A DNA stretch of 64,000 nucleotides from Apostichopus japonicus. Taxonomy: Eukaryota; Echinodermata; Holothuroidea; Aspidochirotida; Stichopodidae. Position 1 is the first letter of the stretch. Each line of letters starts with the position of its first letter. The stretch covers positions 22,718,577 through 22,782,576 of the forward strand of contig NC_092582.1 in the NCBI RefSeq assembly GCF_037975245.1, in the 5' to 3' direction. The notes under the pieces are model-generated. The model did not search any database and was not told the origin of the DNA. It worked only from the letters and a program-made list of their open reading frames with translations. The position numbers were made by a program, and so were the translations under genes. This document shows positions 19,671 through 33,291 of this stretch, piece by piece.

Positions 19671-21702
19671 CTCTACATCATATGAATAACAGCACCCATG
19701 GGTAACATTCAACAAAATTTGCAGTTGACAAATGTTGTAATGCATTGTAAACATGTTATCTGAGGCTGATACTGTTTTCCCATTGAGGTTTGCGTGTCGT
19801 CTGAAAAACTGACCTAATGGCGTGTGTGTTAGACTAAGAGATCCAGTCGCTTTATTTACTCGATGTTTAAAGGGTCAACAATTATTTAGAAACACAGCCT
19901 GGACTGACAATAGTGTTTTTTATATATGTTTTTTAATAGCGTTATTATATATATTAAAATTTTGTGCCTCAAGTCCAACCCTTTAATGCAAATATTGTGT
20001 TAATTCTTCCTAATTGCAGTAGCAACCTGCAAAATTAGACAATAAGGTGCACTGCTGAAAAAACAATTGAATTAGGAAAAAACTTAACGGGATCACTCTG
20101 GAGTTGATTGATTTTCAAAAAAAAAGGTTAGAAATTGTGTACATCTCTAGGTCAAAACCACATTGTCAGATCATTTTGTATTCAAATGTAAAGCTATCAA
20201 TTTTTTCAAATATTGTAAGTTGTTTGTTTAATGCATCTGGCAACAACAAAGTGAATGATGATGTCATAGCAATTGAGCTTGAAAGTGCATTTGGTGAAAT
20301 TCTTAACCCACAGAGAACATTGACAGCTTTAATAAAAAATTCCTGATTAATCATATTTCAAGAATAAATCCAGCTGGAAGGTTACAATTGGATACAACTT
20401 TTAAAGAACACTTACCGTGATGACATCACAGTCCACCCACTGTGATCCACTCACAGGAAGAATCAATGGTTAAGCCAGTCCGAAAGTTACAACATGGATC
20501 AATTTGATCAACCATATCGTCAGTCAGTTTGGGACGAGATATCGAGATTGGGTTTTCGACTAAAAGTGTGGAATCAGCATTTTCTCCTTCAAGATAAAAG
20601 TCTCTGCTGGGTTTTAGTGATGAAGGTAAAGGGTGGAAGCAGTGTGTTCATTGATGCCCACTCCTTTAAAGAGTGGTCTGGGGATCAGTCAAAACCAGAA
20701 AAGACATGGTTAGACTATTAATTTATGTCTAACCACAGGGTTGTGCTAACAAATACTCTTGAATTTTTGTGTTCGGTTGAGAATGGGAGAGTACACGCCA
20801 GAGAGGTGCGCTAATTTTTCCTCGAACTGAATACAAAAAATCCCATGACTGAACCATTTTCCATCGACCGATGCCATCATCTTCCACACCCATCCATAAA
20901 AAATACTGATGAGTCAACTGAAAACATGCCCAAGAAAACGCACTTTGGTTAGTTCCACAATAATAGGAACAATTCCTGACAATTTCAATATTATTTTAAT
21001 ATTTTAAATTCGGCTATGGGTTGGTACCATGGGTTGGTACAGAATGGATTTGGTGGGGACATCCCCGGTTTTTGCTTTTAAGCATAATATAAGGGGGATG
21101 AGGGAGGGGGGATGCAACACAAAAAGAAGACAATATTGGTAAAATTGTTGTATGTTACCTCAAAAGTTTTTTTTATTTTTTTATTCTAGTTCCGTTGCCT
21201 ATGTACATGCCAAACATAATGGAGGTAGTGTAGGGAATAGCAAAAAAAAAATTCAAAAAGAAAAACTCTGGGCCCCCACTTACAAAAAAAATTACATTTC
21301 ATGGCATTTAGAAACAACCAAAAACAGACCCCTCCCAATCGACAAAATTATGCTTTCACCTCTGGGACCTCCATTCTCTTGGCCTATTCAATTACTTAGA
21401 ACAATAGCATGACATTATGGATGATTTATTATTAATTAATTAACACCAAAATAGCGTAAAAAAACTAGAATATTCCAAACTTTCAAACATTTTGAAATAG
21501 GATTTCTACCAAGACCATAACCATTACCCCACCCATTTCCATTTCCAATCACACCTTCCAAATTGGGGAAGCAGTCTCTCAGATTTTTCTGAGTATTAAT
21601 CCAACCATTACCCCCCCCCCCCTCTAACCAACTCCCAAACCACCCCTTCCTTTCCCTACCCACCTAATAACACACCGAGGTTCTGACCAATGAGGTTGTT
21701 AA

Positions 21703-21734
<32 letters not shown>

Positions 21735-23640
21735 ACCAGTACTTATAGATTCTCCAATTAAATTCAGTTACAGAACAAAATACCTCAGTTTTTAGGGAAA
21801 ATGTGGTCATTTTATAAGGGCAGTCATCCAGGATAGGTCACCTGGTCAGAATGAAAGCAAATGACTTTGCTCCACCACTCTCAGCCCCAACCCCCTTACA
21901 TCAAGACTTCATTACCATGTGACCCATGACAATGCCTCAGTAGGCTTCAGCCATTACTTATAACTTATCTAAGCAATAGAATAATCAAGGGATCTTATAG
22001 ATCTTGACAATCGATATATTTAGGTCATTAACTAATTAATTAACCTATTTATTTGGAATGGTTTGTAACACCACATCATGCAAATCATAACATAGGACTA
22101 TACAACAACAACAAGAAAAACAGTGTTGTGTTTAATAAACAGCTTGCTATCGTGTGACACACTGCTAGCCTGCTTGGCAGGCTACCATTATTGCTCTATT
22201 ATTTGAATGAGCAGAAGTTACATCTGCCGTGCGGGCAACCACACCCAGGGTATATTTATTATAATCTAAATCTGAGTTTTTTCCAAAATTGTGAGATGCA
22301 GCTTGTTTTTTTTCTTTCTTTTTTGGGGGGAAAAGAACAAATTTGTCTTTGAGTAAATCAAATTTGCTGATTTAAGGGGACTTCTCTTTTAACATATTTT
22401 TTATCCTACAGCAATAGAATAGTATCAATATTTCATAAACTATTCACCTGAACACTATACCATTGTGCAGTATGCACCCAAACATACCATACATTTATTT
22501 TGGCTTCTTGTCTACATAACTTTAAAAAATTACACATGCTTATTTACAACACTTACGAAAAGAATACTGAAAACGAAACGACAACATAGGAAAAAGGCCT
22601 ATTTTCTCAGAAAATACTCCTGGTAAGAAAAAGAGGGAAAAAAGGAATAATTAATAATGATGATAATAATAATAATAATACTAATAATAACCAAAGCACT
22701 ACACAAAACTAAAAAAAAAAAAAAAAATGATAAAAATTAAATATTAAAAAGAGTTATTATAGGCAAATAAAGTTTAAAAAGCACCATGGTCAAAATAATA
22801 CCAATATTTCTACTAAAATTCAAAAGAAAAGTTTTCAAAAAAAAAACCATAACAGAGAACTTTTAGTCCACCTTGAAATCATATGAATTTGAAGAGTCAT
22901 TACAGTATTCCTGGTTGTCACGGCAACCTGGAAAATATATTGTCATCTGGTTTTGAAATGTTCAGATTTGGCTATTTTTGATCAGGTATTCCATTCTTTT
23001 GTTAAGTTTTGGAAAATTATCCACAAACTGTGGTAAATGATATACTGCCCATTTTCTATGTATTTTTAGGTATTAAAACAAATGATTATTTTAATTCTCA
23101 TTATCAGTTGGCAAAACTCTTTGAGAAACACCAATGTAACCAGTGTAACCGTTTGGCAACGCTTTCCCAGAAACACCAATGTTTAGCAGCATACCAATAA
23201 TTTGTGATTTAAAGCCCATTTCATTTTTTTACAATTTCCTGAATACGGTTCTAAGGTGAATACATGCTGAGATGAAAACCACACAATGATTGCACTCGAG
23301 AAAGTTGAAGGAACTACGAAAATAATATTCTATTTGCTGTAAATTATGCTGTGTGCGGCCCTATTACCACCCCTGGTCCTCCACTCATTCCACATGCAGC
23401 ACTACTTCCATCCCACCCAACCCTCCCCTTTCCCGGCGTCCATTCAACCACCATTCCATCCTTTCTTTATTTCAGATGTAACAGGATTATCTTTATTAAA
23501 CAGCTAACTTCAGACAGGAATGCCTGTCTGAAGTATTCCACTCTTTGGATATTTTCATGGCAAGATGGAAGTTACATTATGTTCCATTTGTGGTGTAATG
23601 TAGCACCCAGTCATCAACAAGACAGGCTATCTAACACCCA
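19671..23640. other. Intergenic, simple repeats only
   Basis: Holds a (TTA)n tract at 21703-21733, an A/T microsatellite near 22654-22690, and T-run/G-run and C-run tracts at 22311 and 21609. A segment near 20408-20460 resembles one at 1195-1245. No exon was recognised on either strand. Confidence 0.5.
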
Positions 23641-24070
23641 TTCAATGGTGTTATACAGCAGCACCGGTCAATGACAGCCACCTGAAACCATTCCATGGCG
23701 TAATACCGCAGAATATCAACGAGAGTTATCGAGAACCATTCCATGGTGTCATATGGCACTGGTCAAGGAGAGGTGCTAACTATAACCATTGGATGGTGTC
23801 ATATGGCACTGGTCCAGGAGAGGTGCTAACTATAACCATTGGATGCTGTCATATGGCACTGGTCAAGGAGAGGTGCTAACTTTGACCATTGGATGGTGTC
23901 ATATGGCACTGGTCAAGGAGAGGTGCTAACTATAACCATTGGATGGTGTCACATGGCACTGGTCAAGGAGAGGTGCTAACTTTGACCACTGGATGGTGTC
24001 ATATGGCACTGGTCAAGGAGCGGTGCTAACTATAACCATTCGATGGTGTCATACGGCACTGGTCGGCCAG
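23640..24070. repeat. 50-bp minisatellite
   Basis: About seven units of 50 bp (GGATGGTGTCATATGGCACT and so on) run from about 23735 to 24065. Their more diverged precursors (CCATTCCATGG and a similar core) start near 23640. Units near the 3' end differ by TATAACC/TTTGACC variants that alternate. Confidence 0.93.
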
Positions 24071-25745
24071 GAGAGAAACCTACGACCATACCTTTTAGGC
24101 TACAAGAGGAACACAACGAAATAAATATATAGCAAAAAACACAATAACAAAGAAGTGGCATTAAATCACCAGGGAGCACTTAAACTACATGGAAGTCCTG
24201 TTACACATTTTGGCACAAAAAACATTAAAATACGGTTTCAAGAATGTCTAAAAGCTTCTTCCACACCATTTGTCGATATTAAGCGTAGAACATTTGAAGT
24301 AGCTTCAAAACAAGCTCTATTTAAATGAGGGATGTATGCTTTGACTTTTCCATACTTCTGAATGGTGGCTTATTCCCCCCCCCCCCACCCCTTCCCATCT
24401 GCCCACTGTCCACCCACTCAAAGAACATTCCTTGAAAGGAAATGATTTTTTTTTAAATAAACTTTCCTGTCTGAATTGGCCTTTGTTCTTTCCAATGAAT
24501 ATTCATTACAACATAATTTTCCTTAACTCTTCCTAATGATTGTGTTTTATTCTTCACTCAAACTTGCATTGAAAAGTATGTTTGTTTGTAGGAACTCCAT
24601 TCTGATGGATTCATTTGTACTTTCTTAATATGAATAATTCTGACACCTGCATTATTTGTCTAAAATTTGAAGCTAATTAAGTTGGAAGAATCTTACCAAT
24701 TAAAAGGATATTACAAGACTATTTCTTCATGGTTCTTTGGCAACGTCTGCCAGTTCGGAACAAATGAAGGTACCTCAAACTCCAAAACAACTTTTCTCTG
24801 TCTAAAAGCAGACGCATAGGTACAAGATGGAAGAATTAAGACTAAGTACTAGCACTGTCTGCAATTTGCACTCATAAATATTCAATAAGGAAGGTAATAC
24901 ATATTCAATGTTTGTCATTAACAAATCTCACCCATAAAATGAATATTCAACAATCTATGTCAGCAACCTCAGTTACAAATGAATCTCTTTGCAGTCTCAC
25001 TCACACCGGAGTATTCCATAACCTGTTTCATGAATATTAAATTTCAGTGTCATAAAATGAATATTCAATAACCTGTATTAACATAAAGAGAAAAAGGGAG
25101 GAAATTCAATACAACTTCACTCCCCACTATGGTTTTATCTTTAAATATTAACAACAACAAAAAACACAGAATTGGTTACTCTTCTATTCATGAATTATTC
25201 ATGAACTGTTGTAATAAATAACTTATTTTGAAACCCTTTGGTAACTTTCATGGCTCAAAAGTATTCACAGAAAGTCTAAAATTACACCTTTTATTTTTTT
25301 TGAAATTTTCAAAACTAGAAACATATCCACACCATAACTTAAATACTAACATGCACTTTTTTACTTCCAAAAATGTTTTTATTTTTTTTGAAATATTTCT
25401 CAAGGTAAAACAAACGATTCATTTGTTTTAACTCGTTAAGAAATACAGGATGGTCTATGCGTCACAATTTTAGTCTGTCTTTTTTTGTTTTTTTCCCCTT
25501 CCAAATCCAAGACAGAAATCACTCTATCTCCATGGTAACTGAAGACAGCAGACTGTATAAATGTTTTAATAAAGCTAGCAAAGAAAACTTGTCGAAGATC
25601 TTCAAAGATATCCTAACAAGCCTAGCCCTTTTCTTTGTATCTCAAGAAGACCATCCTATGAAATATATTCCAAATTCCAGTCACTTCAAAAACACATTCT
25701 TTTCATATACAGTAGTTAAAAAGAGTAATAACTGAAGACCGCCCT
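24071..25745. other. Downstream of the PBX distal stop
   Basis: AT-rich DNA that would include the 3' UTR and polyadenylation site of the longer PBX form. Several ATGAATATTC-like short repeats occur at 24880-25080. No gene seen. Confidence 0.45.
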
Positions 25746-25880
25746 CTAGACGTTGGACCAATTGCTGCCACCTTCTTCGTTGCTATGACCGCTGGCGCTC
25801 CGTTCGGACTCCCCCGGGGGAGAGTTGTGTTGGCTGTGCGTGTCACTGCCGCTATTCAATCGCTCTGTGTTTCCGGTCTC
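25746..25880 (-). CDS. PBX: PBX alternative last exon
   Basis: After the acceptor CATAACAG, an open frame of 44 codons begins in phase 0 and ends at a TAG (25748-25746). It reads ETGNTERLNSGSDTHSQHNS, then PPGESERSASGHSNEEGG and SNWSNV. The composition (Ser, Glu, Gly, Asn) and higher GC stand out from the AT-rich surroundings, and the frame is exactly the one required by the internal donor at 33196. I infer an alternative PBX C-terminus. An isolated exon of another minus-strand gene is less likely, because no other exon of one was recognised nearby. Confidence 0.62.
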   Translation of the reverse strand, partial: ETGNTERLNSGSDTHSQHNSPPGESERSASGHSNEEGGSNWSNV

Positions 25881-25899
25881 CTGTTATGATAATCAAAAA

Positions 25900-28640
25900 A
25901 TAATATATATATATATATTCAATCAAAACATAAAAAAATTACATAAATACATATATATATATATATATATTTTCAATCAAAACATTATCAAAAAATTATA
26001 TATATATAAATATATTCTCAGAATTTTTTTTTTTAATTTTTCTTTTTATAATGTTATGATATAATAACTAGGCTTGCATTTTTTTTTCTTTCTTAAAACA
26101 AATTTATGAAATTGCAGTCTCTTGTTGAGGTCAATTTCTACCTACACCCATCCAAAATTGCCCAGAGCTATTAGCAAGTAGTTGTCACTTGCACATTTGC
26201 ATCAAAGCCAAAATAAATATTCTTTTTTTTTTTGGTAATATTGAATCAATTTCTCTTTTGACCATTAAATTCTGTTTCAAAAACATTTCTCCAGATCAAA
26301 GTTTGAAGTTTTTAGCGACGAAAATTTGGAACAAATATGAGTTTTTAAGCTTAAGAGTTTGAAGAACAACTCAAATAGATTTTTTCCATTTTTTTTTGGG
26401 GGGGGGGGATCATGATTGATCAACGTCATTTAACAAGAAATTTTGTAAACATTGAAAACTTTTTGTCTTCCCTCCCCCTGAACTGCTTTTCGAAAAACCT
26501 CAAGTTCCCCACCTTGCCCATCCCACACCTATTAGTCATCAGTTATTTATTCCTCCACCAACAGATAAGTTTCAACCCAATTGTGACTCAACATTCCCTA
26601 CATATTTTTTTCTTTTTTTTAACAAGTCGTTATGTATGTATCTTCAACCCAGATGACTTGTAATATGTGTAATATTTTCCTACATCTTTCAAACTAGTTT
26701 TTTAACTCCCCTCGCCCTCCCTTCCTCCCTCCCACACCCCTACCTCCCTCTCCCATACCCCCACTCCCCCCATTATTTTCCTTCAACCCCTGCTTGCATC
26801 CTTCCCATGACCTAATTAGATATCTAGTAATACTTAACAGATAATGCAAAACAAAAACACTAAAAAAACAAAAAAAATTAATGAATGGATTTTTTGCCAT
26901 AGCAACAAAATGAAGGCACTCGACTAGTAGACCGAAAAAAACACTAAAACAATAAACCAGAAATGGAAAACACATAATAGCATACATGCATGTTGGTTAT
27001 GACCTAAAAGCAAAATGGACATGTTTGGAGGATGGGAGAAGACTTTTCTCCAAATGCATCTAGTTGTTATTGTAAATGGTTTGATATGGAACGATGAAGA
27101 CAACTGGAAGCATTCAGTTTTATTTGGGGTGGGGGAAGGGGGTGGGGGAGGAGAGGGGGGAAGGCTTTCTTCCACTTACCCATTTCCGAAAGGATGAAAT
27201 GAAATGTTGACCAGCAGCAATGACGAACACCTAACGACTTGCCACATGAGAAGTAAAAATTGCATGCAAACATGTTTGAACACCACTTACAGTATAAACC
27301 AAGGCCTAGAGAATTTCACCATTTTTTAGCCAATTGCTAACAAAAAAGGAATTACAGCATACATCAGTTAATACTGTATAGGGCATTGGAGAGTAGCCCA
27401 GTAATATGTGCTGATTAAGAAAGAGTAGTAACACAAGAGCTAATCTATCTAAGGTACAGAAATCATGCCGATTCTTTCTTTGATTGACCACTGTTAACAT
27501 ACTCACCAATATGCTCAAGTTCTTAATATCGACTGGCAGAAAATTGCCAGTGCCTTTCTTATTTTTATCTACTGGCAAATGCCACCTACCCCTCTCCCCC
27601 CCCCCCCCTACTCCCTTCACCTTTCTTCCTATTTTTAGGTAGCCAGAATTTGCAAGAGTGTTTCTGAAAATTCCTCTTCGGTCTCTTTTCAAAGAGCGAG
27701 AATTTAAATATCTGTATTATCTCTTACATATGTTATTGTTTTCAATCATTATTAATATGAATTCTCTTAATTTATATACTCTTTTTTCTCACCAATGTTA
27801 TTTGAAATGCACCACTTATTTTGATAAATTAATAAACTGAATTGAATCTAACAATATTAAGCAGAATTTTAACTTTAATAGGGAAAGACTTATCTTCTTT
27901 CTTTAAGAATATATTTGAAAGGTACTCAAAAAAATATTTCCCTTGACATATAAATATATCAAAAAATGCAACAACAAAAAACAATAAGGGGGAAAATATT
28001 TTGATAGGTATATTACAAATGTATTCATGTACAAATTTACATATATAGAAAACCAGAAAATACACCCAGATATTAAAATATAACCTTCAAAATATGATAA
28101 CATTACTTCTTCAAGGATTCATTTTGTCCCTTAAAATTTTATAAAAATTCATAAATAAATAAAAATACTGTCACCACAAAAAAAAAAGAAAAAAAAAAGA
28201 AGCTAACCTGAACAATTAAGTTCAAGTTTTGTATAAAATTGTTCCTACCATAATCCCTTTAAATGAGGATAAGAAAAATATATCACAAAAGCTGAAAACA
28301 GAACAGGCTATTGTCCTCTTCTTTGACCTTAGACATTTTAATGCCATGAAATATCTCACCTTATTTTACTGTTTTTTTTTAAAAATTTTTTTTTTAACAT
28401 TTCACCATAAAAAAGTTAAACATTTGCAAACATACTGCACAAGAAATCCATGGTGAACCTTATTGCAGGGACCTATTTTCACCCCCCCCCCCCCCTCATC
28501 AAATGTCAAATTGTATATATCAGCTAAATTTCATTTATTTCTTGGGCCATACTTAATAAATACTTCAAAAAAGCTCTTAGATAAAAAAATCTTAAGGTCA
28601 AATAATCAATTAATAAGTATAAAATCATCCATGAAGTAAC
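25900..28640. other. Putative PBX last intron, left part
   Basis: Contains TA microsatellites (25905-26010) and a T-run/G-run junction at 26390-26409, plus C-rich tracts at 26700-26800 and 27590-27610. No exon recognised. Confidence 0.5.
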
Positions 28641-28641
28641 C

Positions 28642-28727
<86 letters not shown>

Positions 28728-28735
28728 TATATATA
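28641..28735. repeat. (TA)n microsatellite
   Basis: About 45 TA dinucleotides with a single interruption. A second, shorter TA tract lies at 29094-29126, on the other side of the hairpin element. Confidence 0.97.
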
Positions 28736-28780
28736 TATTAAACAATGAGAGTGAAACAATGAGAGTAAATATATATATAT

Positions 28781-29060
28781 TATTAGAGAAAACCAGAGAA
28801 ATAAGATATGACTAATAATTGACAAATAAGGAGTAAGTTTTTAGAAAATATATTGGAATTTCTTGATTCTTGTAAAAGGGACCTCTAGTTGAAGTGTGAA
28901 CTTTGCATGGCTCAAATTACATCATTAATAATGAAATTCGACTGCCAAGTATTGCTGGCGAAGGTCCCAGGGGGACCGAAAATTCCAATATATTTTCTAA
29001 AAACTTACTCCTTATTTGTCAATTATGAGTCATATCTTATTTCTCTGGTTTTCTCTAATA
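28781..29060. mobile_element. Hairpin element, 80-bp arms
   Basis: Bases 28781-28860 and 28981-29060 are inverted copies with one mismatch in 80. They are separated by a 120-base loop and flanked by TA microsatellites. The loop contains GGGACCTCTAGTTGAAGTGT, which also heads the units of the tandem array at 29605-30065. It could be a MITE or a folded-back composite. Confidence 0.82.
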
Positions 29061-29092
29061 ATATTTTCTTTTGGAGTAAACGTGGATTTTCG

Positions 29093-29129
<37 letters not shown>

Positions 29130-29604
29130 AGAAACACACACTGCTACAGCGTACAGCGTACACACACTGTTACATCCTAACAGGTTAATTCAATTCTTTT
29201 ACCGTTTTTACCTCCTGATTTTCATCTTCGTAGATATTAAATTTAGGAGCAATCTTATCATATTTACAAATTAATGTCCCTACAACAGGACACTTGAGAT
29301 TTAACGCCTTCCTTTAGTACTTTGTGGAAAGACGATGACTGTTTTTGTTTTAGCTTGGAGACATTACCAAGAACTTCCTTAAAACTGCCCTTCCTTGGTA
29401 TTAACTTTATTAATTGGTGTGAACAGATCTGTTGATTGAATGTTAGACAAGAAACCTAACAAACTTAACTATTACTTTCATCCAACAACAAAATTGCACG
29501 GTCTACATTGTAAGCAGGCAACCATTTTCAAGATTACCAGTAAAATTAAAATCATTCCACTTATAAAAGCTGCTAGAAACATGACAAACCAAACAGAAAC
29601 ATTT

Positions 29605-30065
29605 GGAGTTGGATTACATCGTTAATAACTGGCTAATTATGGATCTTTAAATGGCAACATCCATTTATTTCCCATGGTGAGGTATTAAGGGACCTCTTGT
29701 TGAAGTGTGAACTTTGCATGGCTCAAATTACATCATTAATAACTTGCTCCTTCAGTATCTTTCAATGGCTACATCCATTTATTTCCCATGTTGAGGTATT
29801 TAGGGACCTCCAGTTTAAGTGTGAACTTTGTATGGCTTGGATTAAATCATTTAATAACTTTCTACTTTTAAAGTAGATCTACAAATGGCTACATCCATAT
29901 ATTCCCCATATGGAGATATTTAGGGACCTCTAGCTTGCATGGTTTGGATTACATCGTTAACAACTGGCTAATTATGGATCTTTAAATGGTTACATCCTTT
30001 TATTTCCCATATTGAGGTATTTAGGGACCTCCACTTAAAAAAGTGTGAACTTTTGTACGACTTGA
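29605..30065. repeat. ~120-bp tandem array related to hairpin loop
   Basis: Four units, each with ACATCCATTTATTTCCCAT, then GGGACCTC, GTGTGAACTTTG and GGATTACATC-like segments, with increasing divergence to the right. The loop of the neighbouring hairpin carries one such unit. Confidence 0.8.
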
Positions 30066-33000
30066 TCTGAAGTGACAGAGAGTTTACCAACCAATGCAAA
30101 ATGCAGTAATAAACACATATGTCAGTTTTTTGCAAAATTAAGAAAAAAGCTCACATAATAAAATTCGCATAATTCTATGGTCCTTTCAATTCTCTTTAGG
30201 AATATCAAATCTATAAAATCCAAAAACTTTATATCAGGCTGTTTCTTATCCTGCGCTATAAACCATTTATGCCAATCCAGGAAAGAATTAAAATCTCTCC
30301 CACATATATTAAGATACTGATTCATTGTTCACTTTTTCAATGCTGGAACTTTTACTTAAATTCCAAAAACCTAATTCTTCCCTGTGCAATTAAAAGCAAA
30401 TCGTTAATTTACATTTTCGAGTAAAAATGGATGGTGACAAATTCAATTGCAAAAATTGTAGTTTTAAAATTATCATCACATGACTCCAATGATTGAAAAT
30501 TTGCAACCCAACATCACTTGGTATAAAGTAAGCTTACAAAAATATTTTATAAAAATCCCCAAATTTGTCTTGAATCTAATTTTTTGTTGTTAATTCCATT
30601 CCTCCTTTCTTTTTTTCCTCATTTTTTACAGGTCACAAATTTATTCCTGCAAATCTTTTATAATTCCCTTCTCTTCTGATGCTATTTAGGCCAGCACATT
30701 ACAAACATTTCATGATTTTTCATATCAATTTAAGTGACATTTTTATGTGCTTAAACCTTTACAATAATTTGATTACCTTAACTTCCCTATGCCTGTTTTG
30801 TAAAGACGCAATTTTATTAAAATGACTGCTGGTTTTGGTTGTCTTAATTTCCCCAGATGCCAGTCTTTTTGAAGACTACATCGAGCAACTTTTAATTACG
30901 CTGTAGTTTATGTTACGCTCTGTTCAATTGCAGCTTGTGTTGGTTTGTTGCTTGGCATAGTTCTTTCCAAGTTATTTATAAATTAATACTAAAAAAGCTG
31001 GATAATCCTCTATTTTACGAAGAAATCCCTCTTGGTTGCTACAATCGGTTTTCTAATTCTTGAGCTAAAAAACATGCTGAATCCAATACAGCAATATTTG
31101 GTGTTTCAATATTAAAATCAAATTTAGTATTTTCATTGTTTCAATAGCAAACAATGCCCAATTTTATCAATCCTACTTACCAATGTTGTTGGACGAAAGC
31201 AGTAGATCTCTTCAGATAACCCTTATCACCATATTACATCAAGATGGTATCAAATGATTGCTTTAACATTTAAACATAACTTGAAATTTAAATGTTAAAA
31301 AAAAGACAAATTAAATGAAGTTTTGCAACCTTGTAAAATGTCAAACTGGTTTGATTATGAGCTTTAATTTACGAAAGTGAATTTCATAATAATTTTTATC
31401 AAAGAGAAACCTGGTTTCCCCGAAAACTGGCTCTCTGAAACCGTCTTAAAATGACAACATTATTCATTAACATTAACGAATTGTTTACCGGATGTCTTGG
31501 GAAAAATTTCATGTGTTGACATTCAACAGTCTTATCAAATATAAGAATAGGTCACATCTACTTTTCAAAGTGCCATTTGGGGTTTTTAAAAATATTAAAT
31601 GTCACAAAATATTAAATGTCAGGCTACCTTAAAGCAAACTAGAGGGTTATATCGATCTGCTAAAGTTAGTAACCAGTTTTATTAATCTTACAACAACCCC
31701 TATTACATTCTTTTCATAGCTTCATTTGAAAAAAATTGTACATTCAACATTTAATACTACATACGATTCTTCATGGCAAAGTTAAAATTCATTATTCACA
31801 TACATGTAAGGTTACACCACGAAAAAGTGTCATGATTTCTTTCAAATTTTGTGTTGCTCTTAACATATATCTGACTGTGTGCTAAACTAAGTAGACCAGC
31901 CACTTTGACTGATAAAGCTTTCACATAAATGGTGATTTTCTAAGAGAACTGAAATTGGTATTGACATGCAACCAGCACTGATAATTCATGTTGCTAATGA
32001 TAACATATCAAACCTATTTTCTAACCCTAAAGCCCATCCCTTCAGTGCCCTGCTTAAATTGGAGATGATGTCTTCTTTTAGACTCACATTTTCTCCCCCC
32101 CCCCCCGCCCCCCCTCTCCATCAACCTATTCTTGAAGGTATTCTACAAAGTTCTTAATCTCTTGACCATAGAATGTGGAAACTGGAATGTACCTTTAATT
32201 TCCTTCTTTATATTTTATTTTTTTCCGGCTCATCTGCAGAGATGATGTAACTTTCAGCAAGGTACATCCTCAAATAAATTCCCAAGATTAATTCAGAATT
32301 CCCTTCCTGCCATTAAAACATCCTACCCAGATAAGTATTTAGCTATCCGATGCATAACGGTTTGGGTTTACTGGATTCAGTTCAACCAACAACAACAAAA
32401 AAACACTTCCACTATATAAATCAAATCCCCAGAACATCATATTACCCAATTTGGGAGATTTTGAAAAATTTCTTCAAATTGTGAAATGGTTAGAGCCCTT
32501 ACATTAAAATAGTCAAATTATAAACACTATGGTAAGCGCCTACTTATTAATCTGTTGATTTATCATAAATAAAAAACCATAATTCTCCACTATATGAGTG
32601 GTACGTCACGTTATGTTACCAATTTTTCATTGCTAATGTAACCAAAACACAATGTTTTTTTTCTCCTTCACATTTCTAATATACCGAAATTGGTCACATG
32701 ACTGTAGTTCACACTCCGTCCGTCCCATTTGATGCAAGATTTTGGAAACTGTTAAAATTTATCCTGTTGTTTTACCCTGCATTGCGTCCCCCCCCCCTGC
32801 AAGAAGGCGTTGGACAGCATCACATTACAGATTCCCTGACATTACCCAATGACAAACAGTAACTCGTTACTGTAAATTACGTCGATCACATCACAATCGT
32901 GCGATGTGATCGTTAATATGTCTTTAAAGTCCGAAAAGTGAATTCTAAAAAGTTGGAAAAAAACCACCCCTCTCTGTGGCAAGACTGGAGAAGCAGCACA

Positions 33001-33132
33001 AAGGAAATGACTTGCAGCAAGTTTAAAGATGAAAAGGTTCATGCGGTCAGTTATGGAGCATCGGGTCATGCACAGTGGGTGGGATGATAATGAGGCGAGT
33101 TTTGCATGCAAGGAAGGCAGCTAGGTCAAAGG
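30066..33132. other. PBX last intron, right part
   Basis: AT-rich with a C run at 32095. A weak open frame at 30122-30325 on the minus strand is Leu/Phe/Lys rich and could be an old retrotransposon remnant, but I cannot support a family. No exon recognised. Confidence 0.45.
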
Positions 33133-33291
33133 TCATGAAGCCCCGACAACATCCCTCCCACCGCCGTTCTGGGCGGGAGGGTATCGCCCACCTACCGCAT
33201 GATCGTACATGGAAGGGTTCTGGGTGTGCGGCATGTGGTTGTCGTTGCCATAGTTACCGGCCTGAGACATCCCCTGCCTCATGTTGGCTAC
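33133..33291 (-). CDS. PBX: PBX C-terminal exon with internal donor
   Basis: The exon enters in phase 0 after TCTCCGCAG and reads VANMRQGMSQAGNYGNDN, similar to the VDTLRHVISQTGGYSD block of PBX. Read through, it gives 52 residues and stops at 33135-33133, ending NGGGRDVVGAS, which loosely resembles the NGGWQDAT tail of vertebrate PBX. An excellent internal donor, GCG|GTAGGT, lies at 33196/33195. Splicing there gives 32 residues ending MYDHA and joins in phase to the exon at 25880. Both ends are supported by sequence, and which one is used cannot be told here. Confidence 0.9.
   Translation of the reverse strand, partial: VANMRQGMSQAGNYGNDNHMPHTQNPSMYDHAVGGRYPPAQNGGGRDVVGAS

Noticed and set aside
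20104-20346. 80-codon plus frame
   Set aside because: Both strands are open over the same bases, composition is AT-driven and there is no similarity.
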